Shown: positions 1-8,684 of the stretch, piece by piece
Layout: the number at the start of each line of letters is the position of its first letter
Numbering within the stretch: the first letter of the stretch is position 1
Assembly: GCA_963826475.1 (NCBI GenBank)
Contig: CAWGXC010000003.1
Coordinates: forward strand, 1,984,001 to 2,048,000
Reading direction: 5' to 3'
Source: RHKX01 sp963826475
GTDB lineage: Bacteria; Actinomycetota; Thermoleophilia; Solirubrobacterales; 70-9
Length of the DNA: 64,000 nt
Translations under genes and position numbers: made by a program
Notes under the pieces: model-generated
Seen by the model: only the letters and a program-made list of their open reading frames with translations
Told to the model about the DNA's origin: nothing
Databases searched by the model: none

Positions 1-15
1 GTAAGGTGGACGCAG

Positions 16-1317
16 TTGGCTGATCAGCGGGAGACGAGCGAGGTCCACACCCCGGCTGGGGTGCTCGAGAGCTCGCGCGGACGCGAGCTTCCCGACGCGG
101 ACACGAGCCGCGAGCTGCTGGAGCTGATGGCGCTCATCCGCCGCTTCGAGGAGGAAGCCGGCAGGCAGTATCAGCGCGCCAAGGCCGGAGGGTTCCTGCA
201 CCTCGCGATCGGCGAGGAGGCGACCATCGTCGGCACGACCTCGGTGATGCGGCCCGACGACTACCTGATCGGGACCTACCGAACCCACGGCCACGCGATC
301 GCGCGCGGCACCGACCCCAAGAACGTGATGGCCGAGCTCTTCGGCCGCGAGGACGGGACGGCGCGCGGGCGCGGCGGCTCGATGCACATCTTCGACGGCG
401 AGCGGCGCTTCATGGGCGGCTACGGAATCGTCGGCGGCAACCTGCCCATCGCGGCAGGCCTCGCTCTCGCCTCGGACCTGAAGGGAACCGACGACGTCAC
501 CGTCTGCATGTTCGGCGACGGTGCCTCGAACACGGGCAACTTCGGCGAGACGATGAACCTGGCGGCGCTGTGGAGCCTGCCGATCGTCTTCCTCGTCGAG
601 AACAACCTCTACGGGATGGGAACCTCGATCGAGCGCCACTCCGCCGTGACCGACCTCTCCCACAAGGCCGAGGGTCTTGGCGTCGCGGGCGAGCGCGTCG
701 ACGGCATGGACGTGACCGCGATCCGCGAGTGCGTCGCCGACCACCTGCGGATCGCCCGTGAGGAGCGCAAGCCGACGCTCGTCGAGGCATTCACCTACCG
801 CTACCGCGGTCACTCCGCCGCCGATCCCGAGATCTACAGGGAGAAGGAGGAGGTCGAGGAGTGGCAGCAGAAGGACCCGATCGAGAGCTTCGCCAAGCGC
901 CTCGTCGAGGCGGGAACCATCGACGACGGGTACCTCGAGGAAGTCCGCGCAAAGGTCGACGCCCGGATCAAGGAGGTCGTCGAGTTCGCCGACGCCTCCC
1001 CCGAGCCCCCGCTCGACTCGCTCTACGACAACCTCTACGTCGTCGAGGGAGAGGGCTGGTACTCAGTTGACGAGCGCACCCCGGAGCCGTTCCGCGGCGA
1101 GCGCGAGCGTGAGGCGGGCGAGAGCGACCGGGTCCGGGAGCTGCACGAGGCCGGCGCGGCCTATGCCGGCCAATCCCCCCGCTCCGGCGGCGGTTCCGGC
1201 GAGGGCCCGGACCCTGAATCGGAAGCGGGAGATCACGAGGGTCGCCCCGCCGATGAGGCTCAGGCCCAGGAGGAGAGCGCAATCGACGCGCCGCCCGAGG
1301 ACGAGGACGGCGACTGA
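16..1317 (+). CDS. pdhA: Pyruvate dehydrogenase E1 component, alpha subunit
   Basis: ThDP-dependent E1 alpha chain: with the beta chain encoded next it decarboxylates pyruvate and acetylates the lipoyl group of E2. The ThDP-Mg motif is visible near residues 166-180 (GDGASNTGNFGETMN). YRYRGHSAADP near 261, followed by E-x3-W-x3-DPI, is the PDH pattern rather than the branched-chain one. The TTG start at 16 follows a Shine-Dalgarno-like AAGGTGG (3-9). From about residue 345 there is an acidic, Gly/Glu/Pro-rich C-terminal tail of roughly 85 residues beyond the usual family end. The stop overlaps the next ATG (TGATG). First gene of a five-gene operon. An acetoin dehydrogenase E1 is the main alternative, but the linked lipB favours PDH. 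Confidence 0.9.
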   Translation: MADQRETSEVHTPAGVLESSRGRELPDADTSRELLELMALIRRFEEEAGRQYQRAKAGGFLHLAIGEEATIVGTTSVMRPDDYLIGTYRTHGHAIARGTDPKNVMAELFGREDGTARGRGGSMHIFDGERRFMGGYGIVGGNLPIAAGLALASDLKGTDDVTVCMFGDGASNTGNFGETMNLAALWSLPIVFLVENNLYGMGTSIERHSAVTDLSHKAEGLGVAGERVDGMDVTAIRECVADHLRIAREERKPTLVEAFTYRYRGHSAADPEIYREKEEVEEWQQKDPIESFAKRLVEAGTIDDGYLEEVRAKVDARIKEVVEFADASPEPPLDSLYDNLYVVEGEGWYSVDERTPEPFRGEREREAGESDRVRELHEAGAAYAGQSPRSGGGSGEGPDPESEAGDHEGRPADEAQAQEESAIDAPPEDEDGD

Positions 1318-2306
1318 TGGCGATGATGCGGATGCGCGAGGCGCTGAACGCCGCGCTTCGGGAGGAGATGGAGCGCGACGAGTCCGTCTTCCTGATGGGG
1401 GAGGACATCGCCGTCTTCGAGGGCGCCTTCAAGGTCACCGAGGGCCTGATGAAGCAGTTCGGCGAATCGCGGGTGCGTGACACCCCGATCTCGGAGAACA
1501 CGATCGTCGGCGCCGGGGTCGGCGCCGCGATGGCCGGGATGCGCCCCGTCGTCGAGCTGATGACGGTCAACTTCTCGCTGCTCGCCTTCGATCAGATCAT
1601 CAACCACGCGGCCGCTATCCCCTACATGTTCAACGGCCAGGTACGCGTGCCCCTCGTGATCCGCATGCCCGGTGGCGGCGGTCATCAGCTCGGCCCCACA
1701 CACTCCCACAGCTTCGAGGCCATGTTCCTGCAGATACCCGGCCTGCTCGTCGCCTGCCCTTCCACGGCCGCCGACGGCAAAGGTCTGCTCAAGGCCGCGA
1801 TCCGCGACGACAACCCGGTCGTCTTCATCGAGCACGAGACGCTCTACGGGGTTCGCGGCGAGGTTCCCGACGACGTCGACCACATCGTCCACTTCGGCCA
1901 GGCCGCCGTGCGCCGCGAGGGCGCCGACGTGACGATCATCGGGATCCTGAAGATGGCCCACGAGGCCGAGCGCGCGGCGAAGACGCTCGCCGATGAACAC
2001 GGCATCGAGGCCGAGGTGATCGATCCGCGCACCCTGCGGCCGCTCGACCTCGACACGATCGTCGCGTCGGTGCAGAAGACGAATCGGGTCGTGATCGTCG
2101 AGGAGGGCTGGCCGCACGGCGGGGTCGGGGCGAACCTCGCAGCGCTGATCCAGGAGCAGGCCTTCGACTACCTCGACGCGCCGATTCAGCGGGTCACCGG
2201 CGCCGACGTCCCGATGCCCTATTCCAAGCGGCTCGAGCAGAGCGCCATCCCGCACCCCGAGCACGTCGTCAGCGCGGTGCTGGAGACCATGGAGGGGGTG
2301 AGGTAG
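1317..2306 (+). CDS. pdhB: Pyruvate dehydrogenase E1 component, beta subunit
   Basis: Beta chain (329 residues) of the heterotetrameric E1. Transketolase pyrimidine-binding domain first (residues 1-180), with the typical SENTIVGAGVGAAMAGMRP segment, then a transketolase C-terminal domain (about 200-325) with an IDPRTLRPLDLDTI strand. Start and stop overlap the neighbouring genes by one base and a short gap, so translation is probably coupled 1:1 with the alpha chain. Length is normal for the family. Confidence 0.92.
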   Translation: MAMMRMREALNAALREEMERDESVFLMGEDIAVFEGAFKVTEGLMKQFGESRVRDTPISENTIVGAGVGAAMAGMRPVVELMTVNFSLLAFDQIINHAAAIPYMFNGQVRVPLVIRMPGGGGHQLGPTHSHSFEAMFLQIPGLLVACPSTAADGKGLLKAAIRDDNPVVFIEHETLYGVRGEVPDDVDHIVHFGQAAVRREGADVTIIGILKMAHEAERAAKTLADEHGIEAEVIDPRTLRPLDLDTIVASVQKTNRVVIVEEGWPHGGVGANLAALIQEQAFDYLDAPIQRVTGADVPMPYSKRLEQSAIPHPEHVVSAVLETMEGVR

Positions 2307-2311
2307 AGCAG

Positions 2312-3670
2312 ATGGCCACGGACATCGTCATGCCTCGCCTCTCCGACTCGATGGAGGAAGGGACCGTCCTCGGCTGGATGAAGGCCGTCGGCGACGAGGT
2401 GGCGGTCGGCGACGAGCTGGTCGAGATCGAGACCGACAAGGCCAACATGGTCTACGAGTCCGACACCGCCGGGACCCTGATCGAGATCATCGCCGAGGAG
2501 GGCGCGACTACTCCGATCGGCGAGGTGATTGCGCGGATCGGGGAGGCCGGTGAGGTTGGCGACGCTGGCGACGCTGGCGACGCTGGCGACGGGGAGGGTC
2601 CGGCGCCGCCCTCCTCCGGCGCGCCCGCCGACGAGCAGGAGTCGCCTTCCGAGGGAGCTGGAGACGGCGGCCGCGGACTTCCTCTGGAGGGGACACCGGA
2701 CCCTCCCCTCGCTGGAGCGGAGGGCGAGTCCCTCGGATCGGAGGATGGAGGGGGGAGGGTTAAGGCGTCCCCCCTTGCTCGGCGCATTGCACGGGATCAG
2801 GGAGTTGACCTTGCCTCCATTTCCGGATCCGGGCCCGGCGGGCGGATCATCAAGGCCGACGTCGAGCGCGCCGAGAAGGCGCCCGCGTCCGCTCCGGCCG
2901 AAGCTGAAGCATCCGCCCCCGCCGAGGCGAAGCCCGCCGCTCCCACTCCCGGCGCCAGGGAGAAGGCCGAGACCGCGCGCGGGAGCGCCGAGGTCATCGA
3001 GCTCTCCAAGCTGCAGCAGACGGTGGCGCGCCGGATGGCGGAGTCGAAGGCGACCGCTCCGCACTTCTACCTGACGGCCGAGGTCGACATGACCCAGGCG
3101 GTGGACGCGCGCAAGCGGATCAAGGCGATGGCGAAGGACGGCGAAGTCGTGCCCTCCTTCAACGACATGGTCGTCAAGGCGTGCGCGCTGGCGCTGCGCG
3201 AGTTCCCGCGGGCGAACGGCGCCTATCGCGATGGCAGGGTCGAGGAGTACTCACGGGTGAACGTCGGGGTCGCCGTCGCCGCGCGCGACGCCCTCGTCGT
3301 GCCGACCGTCTTCGACGCCGACGGCAAGGGGCTGCGGCAGATCGCGTCGGAGATGCGCGCGCTGGCCGCCCGGGTGCGCGAGGGGACGATCACGCCACCG
3401 GAGCTGTCCGGGGGGACCTTCACCGTCTCCAACCTCGGCATGTTCGGCGTCAGCAGCTTCTCCGCGGTCATCAACCCACCGCAGGCGGCGATCCTCGCAG
3501 TCGGCTCGATCGACGAGGTCCCGATGGTCCGCGACGGCGAGATCGTTCCCGGCCATCGCATGTCCGTCAACCTCGCGTGCGATCACCGGATCCTCTACGG
3601 CGCGGACGGTGCCCAGTTCCTCGCCCGCGTGCGCGACTTCCTGGAAGAGCCGGTGTTGCTGGCGTTGTGA
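2312..3670 (+). CDS. pdhC: Dihydrolipoamide acetyltransferase (PDH E2)
   Basis: E2 core of the PDH complex, moving acetyl groups from lipoyl-lysine to CoA. Lipoyl domain at residues 1-78 with ETDKANMVYES (Lys43 is the lipoylation site); E1/E3-binding domain near 151-185 (KASPLARRIARDQGVD, then GPGGRIIKADV); catalytic domain about 225-452. The catalytic motif is DHRILYG (His425), the variant with Tyr in place of the usual Asp that I recall from chloroplast-type PDH E2s. The linker (residues 82-150) is unusual: a nine-base tandem repeat coding for Gly-Asp-Ala units, then a dense block of inverted repeats. Next gene starts inside the stop (GTGA). Confidence 0.92.
   Translation: MATDIVMPRLSDSMEEGTVLGWMKAVGDEVAVGDELVEIETDKANMVYESDTAGTLIEIIAEEGATTPIGEVIARIGEAGEVGDAGDAGDAGDGEGPAPPSSGAPADEQESPSEGAGDGGRGLPLEGTPDPPLAGAEGESLGSEDGGGRVKASPLARRIARDQGVDLASISGSGPGGRIIKADVERAEKAPASAPAEAEASAPAEAKPAAPTPGAREKAETARGSAEVIELSKLQQTVARRMAESKATAPHFYLTAEVDMTQAVDARKRIKAMAKDGEVVPSFNDMVVKACALALREFPRANGAYRDGRVEEYSRVNVGVAVAARDALVVPTVFDADGKGLRQIASEMRALAARVREGTITPPELSGGTFTVSNLGMFGVSSFSAVINPPQAAILAVGSIDEVPMVRDGEIVPGHRMSVNLACDHRILYGADGAQFLARVRDFLEEPVLLAL
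2558..2591 (+). repeat. Nine-base tandem repeat in the PDH E2 linker
   Basis: The unit GGCGACGCT occurs three times and then a partial fourth. It is in frame and codes for Gly-Asp-Ala units just after the lipoyl domain, so a change in copy number would alter linker length by three residues without a frameshift. Confidence 0.9.
2591..2774. repeat. Inverted-repeat-rich block in the PDH E2 linker
   Basis: Three perfect inverted repeats lie within about 185 bp: GGGGAGGGTCCGG (2591-2603) with its complement at 2696-2708; TCCGAGGGA (2648-2656) with its complement at 2729-2737; GGGGGGA (2750-2756) with its complement at 2768-2774. The first two pairs interleave rather than nest. The block stays in frame and codes for a Gly/Pro/Glu-rich stretch up to the E3-binding domain. 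It looks like one or more inserted palindromic elements, which is inference. Confidence 0.6.
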
Positions 3671-4188
3671 GCGTTCGCGAGGCAGCGCCCGAGGCGGGCG
3701 CGAAGAAGCCGTCTCCGATCGACGTGCCGCTGGAGCGATTACCGCCGATCGACGAGCATCAGATCGAGATCGACGCCCCGGCGGAGGTGGCGTGGGCGGC
3801 CCTGTTCCCGACGCTCGAGAGCTCCTTCAACGGGCGCTTCGCTCGCCGCTACGCCGCACGTGTCGATGCGCTCGAGACCGCCGAGAGCGGGGACCTCCAC
3901 CACCCCGGAGGGACGCTTCCCGGCTTCACCGTGACCCGGGCCATCGCGCCGGTCATGCTGGCGCTCGCCGGCAAGCATCGCTTCGCCCAGTACGCGGTCG
4001 TCTTCCGGATCGACCTGCTGCCCGGGCAACGTTCCTGCGTGAGGCTCGAGACCCGAGCCGACTTCATCGGCCTGAGGGGGCGGATCTACCGAACGGGCGT
4101 GCTCGGCACGCGCATCCACGTGATCGTCGTCTCCAGGATGCTGCGCGCCATCAGGCGGCGAGCCGAGCGGAGTGCCGGCGGCCGCTGA
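3667..4188 (+). CDS. SRPBCC-like protein of unknown function
   Basis: 173 residues, GTG start overlapping the E2 stop (GTGA), so translationally coupled to the PDH operon. The order of beta strands and the EIDAPAEVAWAALFP opening resemble START/SRPBCC (polyketide cyclase) ligand-binding folds. The C-terminus is basic and no catalytic motif is recognisable. Its place between pdhC and lipB suggests a role around the complex or its cofactor, but nothing in the sequence proves that. Confidence 0.65.
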   Translation: MSVREAAPEAGAKKPSPIDVPLERLPPIDEHQIEIDAPAEVAWAALFPTLESSFNGRFARRYAARVDALETAESGDLHHPGGTLPGFTVTRAIAPVMLALAGKHRFAQYAVVFRIDLLPGQRSCVRLETRADFIGLRGRIYRTGVLGTRIHVIVVSRMLRAIRRRAERSAGGR

Positions 4189-4238
4189 CCGCTCGCTCGA
4201 CGTCACCGGAGATCGGCCGATCGCCGTCGGCGGCCTGC

Positions 4239-4244
4239 AAAACT
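4239..4244 (+). promoter_or_regulatory. Possible -10 element of lipB
   Basis: AAAACT lies 6 nt before the GTG start, suggesting an internal leaderless promoter in addition to operon read-through. No good -35 is seen. Confidence 0.25.
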
Positions 4245-4250
4245 GAGACC

Positions 4251-5060
4251 GTGGACGAGCGGCCCGACCTGTGGTGTGCACGACTGGGCGTCGAGCCCTA
4301 CCTCGACGCGCTCGCGCTCCAGAGGCGGATCGCCGGCGCTCGCGTCGCGGGGACGATCCCCGACGTCCTGCTCCTGCTCGAGCACCCTCCGGTGCTCACC
4401 AAGGGCCGGCGCACCGAGCCCCGCGAGCTCGGGATGGGAGAGGACTGGTACCGGATGCAGGGCATCGAAGTCGTCGACACCGACCGGGGCGGGCGCCTCA
4501 CCTATCACGGGCCCGGCCAGCTGGTCGGCTACCCGATCGTCGACCTCGCTGCGGTGACGCCGGGCGGCCAGCCCGACGTTCTCGCGTTCGTCCGGGCGCT
4601 CGAGCGGGTGATGATCGGCTCGCTCGCGGCCCACGGCGTTCCCGCGCAGGTCTTCGACGGCCTGACCGGGGTCTGGACGGCCGGTGCCCCTCCGATCCGG
4701 GTCGGGACGATCGGCCCGCAGGGCACCGCCGTGGCCGCCCGGTCCCCTGAGCTCTCCGCGGGCCCCCGGGAGGCGAGGAAGATCGGCTCGATCGGGCTGC
4801 ACGTGAGTCGCGGCGTCACCACCCACGGGATCGCCGTCAACGTGAACAACGACCTGCAGCCGTTCGACTGGATCGTCCCCTGCGGGATCGAGGCGGCGCG
4901 GATGAGCTCCCTCGCGCGCGAGCACGGCGCCGAGCAGGACCTCGACGCCTTCGGCGACACGGTCGCCGAGCAGTTCGCGACGGTCCTCGACCGAAAGGTC
5001 CTGGAGATCGAGCCGGCGGCCCTGGCCGAGCACCTCGACCCGGCCAGAACCGGCGGCTAG
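4251..5060 (+). CDS. lipB: Lipoyl(octanoyl) transferase LipB
   Basis: Transfers octanoate from acyl carrier protein to E2 and H-protein lysines, the first step of lipoate assembly. RGGRLTYHGPGQLVGYPIVD is the family signature; RKIGSIG holds the conserved Lys and IVPCGI the nucleophilic Cys. About 25 residues are inserted between GVW and RKIGSIG compared with typical LipB. The GTG start at 4251 is chosen because AAAACT (4239-4244) ends 6 nt before it and no Shine-Dalgarno is seen. Its placement behind two lipoyl-carrying complexes' genes fits. The stop overlaps the convergent ABC1 gene by 4 bp. Confidence 0.92.
   Translation: MDERPDLWCARLGVEPYLDALALQRRIAGARVAGTIPDVLLLLEHPPVLTKGRRTEPRELGMGEDWYRMQGIEVVDTDRGGRLTYHGPGQLVGYPIVDLAAVTPGGQPDVLAFVRALERVMIGSLAAHGVPAQVFDGLTGVWTAGAPPIRVGTIGPQGTAVAARSPELSAGPREARKIGSIGLHVSRGVTTHGIAVNVNNDLQPFDWIVPCGIEAARMSSLAREHGAEQDLDAFGDTVAEQFATVLDRKVLEIEPAALAEHLDPARTGG
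4682..4728. repeat. Inverted repeat inside the LipB insertion
   Basis: CGGTGCCC (4682-4689) and GGGCACCG (4721-4728) are perfect complements and fall in the insertion that typical LipB proteins lack, which suggests that a palindromic element was gained in frame. Confidence 0.45.
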
Positions 5061-6436
5061 TCGGACGCCCCGCCGAGGAACTCCGCCTCGGCGATTCCCA
5101 GCGCCGTGACCGGAGCATCGCCGTACATCCACTCGCGGGCGATGCGGTGCCAGTTCGCCCCGGACTCCAGCTGCCCGAGCACGGCGAGGGTGAGCAGCTC
5201 GAGCCGGCGCCCGAAGAGGTGCTCAGGCGCGATGTCCTGGTGACGGGCCGTGTTGAAGTGGGTCGAGCGTGGATCGGAGACCTGGATGAAGGCGCGGTTG
5301 ACGACGTCCTGGTCGATGTCGACCCGCGCATCGGTCGCGTACCACCAGATTCCGTCGCTGACGTAGGCCAGCAGGTCCTCGGGACCCAGCCTGTCTCCAC
5401 GGGGAAGGAACCCGGCCGCGCTCATCAGGCGGTGGAGCTCGGCGGCGTTGCCCTCGCTCGTGGCGCGCTGGCAGGCGAGCTCCAGCTCGGCGACCTCTCT
5501 GCTGATGGTCTTGAACAGCCCGAAGTCGAGGAAGGCGATGCGGCCGTCGGGAATGCGGATCATGTTGCCCGGATGGGGATCGCCGGAGAAGCGCCGGTGA
5601 CGGTACATGGAGCCGAAGTAGAAGCGGAAGACGATCTCGCCGATGCGATCCCGCTCGGCCGCCGGCTCGGCGCGCAGCGAATCGAACCCATCGCCCTCGA
5701 CGAGCTCCGTGACGATCACCCGCTCCCGGCAGAGCGCGCCGATCACCCTCGGCACGTGGATGAACGGGTGGCCCTCATACAGCCGCGCCATCGCGCGCTG
5801 ATTGGTTGCCTCGAGCTCGTAGTCGAGCTCGTCGACGATTCGCTCGCGGATCTCCGCGGCCACCGCCTTGGTGTCGAGCTGAGGCGTCAGCGTCCGGGCC
5901 AGGCGCAGCAGCACTCCGAGGTTCTTCATGTCGGCACGCACCGCATCGGCGATCCCCGGGTACTGCACCTTGACGGCCACGTCGCGTCCGTCGGCGAGCG
6001 AGGCGCGGTAGACCTGGCCGATCGATGCGGCGGCGATCGGCTCGGGGTCGAAGTCGGCGAAGGCCTCGCTAACCGGTCGTTCCAGGTCCGTCTCGATCAC
6101 CCGGCGCATCGACTCGAAGGAAAAGGTCGGCGCCGAGTCGCGGAGCGTCGCCAGCTTCGCCTGGAACCGCTCCCGGTGCTCGGGCGGGACCATCCCCAGG
6201 TCGACGAACGAGAGGACCTGGCCGAGCTTCATCGCGGCCCCCTTCATCCCCCCGAGGACGGTGACGATCTGCTCGGCCGTCTCGAGCTGGCGTCGCTCGA
6301 GCGCGATCGCGGCGCGCTCGTCGGAGCGGCCGACGTTTGCCGCCCGGGTGCCCGCCTGCTTGGCCGCCTGCTCCGCCGCTGCGACGCCGACGCGGGCGAG
6401 GCGTCCGAACCGCCCGGTCGGCAACCGGTCGGCCAT
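5057..6436 (-). CDS. ABC1/UbiB (AarF) atypical kinase family protein
   Basis: 459 residues. Protein-kinase-like ATPase of the UbiB/ADCK group, in which ATP hydrolysis supports quinone or isoprenoid-lipid metabolism. Visible motifs: KLGQ in GAAMKLGQVLSF, the Ala-rich nucleotide loop AAASIGQVYRA, VAVKVQYPGI (Lys), ELDYELEA, GDPHPGNM and FLDFGLFK. The ATG at 6436 is preferred: upstream in-frame codons would overlap the hydratase gene. It starts 4 nt after that gene, so the two form an operon. No terminal membrane helix is evident. Confidence 0.85.
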   Translation of the reverse strand: MADRLPTGRFGRLARVGVAAAEQAAKQAGTRAANVGRSDERAAIALERRQLETAEQIVTVLGGMKGAAMKLGQVLSFVDLGMVPPEHRERFQAKLATLRDSAPTFSFESMRRVIETDLERPVSEAFADFDPEPIAAASIGQVYRASLADGRDVAVKVQYPGIADAVRADMKNLGVLLRLARTLTPQLDTKAVAAEIRERIVDELDYELEATNQRAMARLYEGHPFIHVPRVIGALCRERVIVTELVEGDGFDSLRAEPAAERDRIGEIVFRFYFGSMYRHRRFSGDPHPGNMIRIPDGRIAFLDFGLFKTISREVAELELACQRATSEGNAAELHRLMSAAGFLPRGDRLGPEDLLAYVSDGIWWYATDARVDIDQDVVNRAFIQVSDPRSTHFNTARHQDIAPEHLFGRRLELLTLAVLGQLESGANWHRIAREWMYGDAPVTALGIAEAEFLGGASD

Positions 6437-6440
6437 GCGG

Positions 6441-7244
6441 CTAGTGACCCTTGAACTCGGCGTCGCGCTTCTGCATGAAGGCGACGACACCCTCGACGAA
6501 GTCCGTGGTCTCAGCCATCTCCTGCTGCAGGTCGGCCTCGAGCTCGAGCTGCCCGGCCAGTCCCGGGTAGAGCCGCTCGTTGAGGAGCCGCTTGCTCGCC
6601 GCGTAGGAGCGGGTGGCCCCGCGGGCGAGGCCTCCGATCAGCTCCGTGGCCGCGGCCTGCAGCCGCTCATCGGCGGCGACGCGGTTGATCAGGCCCCATT
6701 CGAGGGCGACCGGTGCGGGGAGGCGCTCGGCGAGAATGGCGAGCTCGGCGCTGCGCGCGTGCCCGATGCGAGCGGCGAGGAACGCCGAGGCGCCGCCGTC
6801 CAGGGTGAGCCCGATGTTGGCGAAGGCGAGCAGGAAGTAGGCCGACTCGGCGGCGATGATCAGATCGCATGCGAGCGCCAGCGAGCAACCGATACCGACG
6901 GCGGGGCCGTTGACGACCGCCACCACCGGCTTCGGCATCTCGCGGATCGCGAGGATCACCGGGTTGTAGCTCCCGACCAGCCGTGCTCGCAGATCCGCCT
7001 TGCCGTCCTCGGTCAGCTCCGGGGGCTCGCTCAGGTCGGCGCCGGAGGAGAACGCCCGCCCGGCGCCGCTGATCGCGACGGCCCGAACGGCGTCGTCGGC
7101 GGCGACGGCCGCGAGCGCAGCGAGCAACTCGTGGCCGAGGCCGGCGGTCCACGCGTTGAGGGCCTCGGGGCGGTTGAGCGTGATCCATGCCACCCCGTCG
7201 GCGACGTCGACCAGCACTTCCCGGGTTTCGACCGCCTCGCTCAT
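6441..7244 (-). CDS. Enoyl-CoA hydratase/isomerase family protein
   Basis: Crotonase-fold protein of 267 residues. LNRPEALNAW opens the fold, ISGAGRAFSSGADLSE gives the first oxyanion-hole region, and the second is in VNGPAVGIGCSLALACD. Probably hydrates or isomerises acyl-CoA in beta-oxidation, but the crotonase fold covers many reactions. At the first catalytic Glu position (after GIGCSLALACDLIIAAES) the sequence reads FANIGLTLDGG, with no clear Glu pair, so hydratase chemistry is not assured. ATG at 7244 chosen over an adjacent GTG. Upstream member of a pair with the ABC1 gene. Confidence 0.82.
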   Translation of the reverse strand: MSEAVETREVLVDVADGVAWITLNRPEALNAWTAGLGHELLAALAAVAADDAVRAVAISGAGRAFSSGADLSEPPELTEDGKADLRARLVGSYNPVILAIREMPKPVVAVVNGPAVGIGCSLALACDLIIAAESAYFLLAFANIGLTLDGGASAFLAARIGHARSAELAILAERLPAPVALEWGLINRVAADERLQAAATELIGGLARGATRSYAASKRLLNERLYPGLAGQLELEADLQQEMAETTDFVEGVVAFMQKRDAEFKGH

Positions 7245-7292
7245 CACGGGTATCGAATCAGGTCGGCGGCCCGGCGCGGCGCGTGCACGCGA

Positions 7293-8669
7293 TCAGCCGA
7301 TCTCGTCGGAGGCGGCGAGGATGGCCTGCGTCTCCCGGGGGGAGCCGGGCTCCAGCGAATCGGAGGGATTCGGATGCGGGTCGGCGTAGACCAGATAGAG
7401 CAGCACCGACAACAGCGCCGCCGATCCCGCGAATCCGACCTCCACGGCACGGTAGGAGTCAGCCGGGCCGATCAGGTTGTAGACGACGAAGGCCAGCGCG
7501 CAAAACACCCAGCGGGACGCGGCGCGGTGCGCCTGTCCCTGCGCGAGCGTCGCCTGATTGAGGGAGGCGGCGACGAGATAGAAGCCCATCCCGACGGCGA
7601 CGACGGCCATGCCGAGACGGTCGTACTCGAACTTGTCACCGAAGGCGATCTGCATGACCGGCGGCCCGACCGCGAGAACCGCGAGAGTCGTCACCAAGGC
7701 GAAGCCGGCGATCAGCAGCATCGTGCTCTCCAGCGACGACTTGAACGCGTCCTGGCTGCTCTCGTCCCCCCGCGCGCGCAGGCGGGTCAGGTGGGGAAGC
7801 AGGCTCGCCGCAACCGCCTGGAAGAGGACGAGAGGAGCGCGCGCGATGAGCAGCACGTTGAAGATGAACCCGGCGGCCGCGGCGCCCTCCGCGGCGCGGA
7901 CGAACAGGGCTCCGGAGCTGACGAGCACCTGCTCGCTGAGCATCATCAGCAGGACTGCCCCGGCGAATGCGCCACCGCTGCCGAGGGTGAGCTCCGTGGA
8001 CCCGGCCTGCGGCGAGGCCGAGCCGGGCACCGCGGCCTCGTCGATACCGCGACGCCTGATCGCCAGGGGAAGGACGACGAGACACCCGACCGGGGCCACG
8101 GCTATGCCGACGGCGATCAAGCCCGCGCCGCCGGCGATGCCGAAGGCGACTATCGCGGTCAGGATCAGGCGCAGGACCACCTCGACCAGCAGCAGCGCCG
8201 CGTAATAGGTGAATTGGCGACGACCGGCGAGAAAGCCGCGAGCGTAATAGGCCACCCCGAAACCGATCAGGGAGCCGATCATCGACCAGTAGAAGAGCTC
8301 GTCGCCGCTGAACAGCTCGTCCTCGATCGGCTTCCTGGCGATCACCAGCGCGACGATCGCGAGGAGGCAGAGGCCCGCTTGAATCTTGGCGGCAGCCGCG
8401 AGCGCGGTGCGGTGCTCGGTGCCCGCCTGCTCCTGCTCGGCGAGCGTGCGCGAGAGGAGCTGCTCGATCGGCCTGAACAAGGTCGACGACAGCAGGAACA
8501 CCACCGACCAGAGAACGACGATCTCGCCGTATTGATCCTTGTCGAGGCTGTGCGAGCAGAGGGCGAAGAAGACGTACGTGAGGACTCCGACCAGGCCGAG
8601 CACCCCGGTCAGCTGAGCGGCCGAACGGCCGTATCTGCGCGTCTCCTCAGACGCGTGCCCTGCGTTCAT
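7293..8669 (-). CDS. Polysaccharide flippase (Wzx/MurJ-like membrane protein)
   Basis: 458 residues with about 12-14 hydrophobic segments and few charged residues inside them, as in the MVF/oligosaccharide flippase superfamily. Probably moves a lipid-linked sugar across the membrane. Family assigned from overall membrane pattern rather than a short motif. Two adjacent ATGs are possible; 8669 sits 7 nt after a TAGCGT hexamer and is chosen. Downstream of a glycosyltransferase, so it fits a cell-surface polysaccharide locus. Confidence 0.75.
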   Translation of the reverse strand: MNAGHASEETRRYGRSAAQLTGVLGLVGVLTYVFFALCSHSLDKDQYGEIVVLWSVVFLLSSTLFRPIEQLLSRTLAEQEQAGTEHRTALAAAAKIQAGLCLLAIVALVIARKPIEDELFSGDELFYWSMIGSLIGFGVAYYARGFLAGRRQFTYYAALLLVEVVLRLILTAIVAFGIAGGAGLIAVGIAVAPVGCLVVLPLAIRRRGIDEAAVPGSASPQAGSTELTLGSGGAFAGAVLLMMLSEQVLVSSGALFVRAAEGAAAAGFIFNVLLIARAPLVLFQAVAASLLPHLTRLRARGDESSQDAFKSSLESTMLLIAGFALVTTLAVLAVGPPVMQIAFGDKFEYDRLGMAVVAVGMGFYLVAASLNQATLAQGQAHRAASRWVFCALAFVVYNLIGPADSYRAVEVGFAGSAALLSVLLYLVYADPHPNPSDSLEPGSPRETQAILAASDEIG

Positions 8670-8676
8670 CATCCGG

Positions 8677-8682
8677 ACGCTA
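8677..8682 (-). promoter_or_regulatory. -10 element (TAGCGT) of the flippase gene
   Basis: TAGCGT on the minus strand, 7 nt before the ATG at 8669, with no Shine-Dalgarno. Supports leaderless transcription and the second of two tandem ATGs as start. Confidence 0.4.
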
Positions 8683-8684
8683 GC

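Noticed and set aside
3181..4188. A 335-residue reading extending the SRPBCC protein into the E2 gene
   Set aside because: The part before 3667 is out of frame with E2 and Arg-rich; real homology begins at the GTG overlapping the E2 stop.
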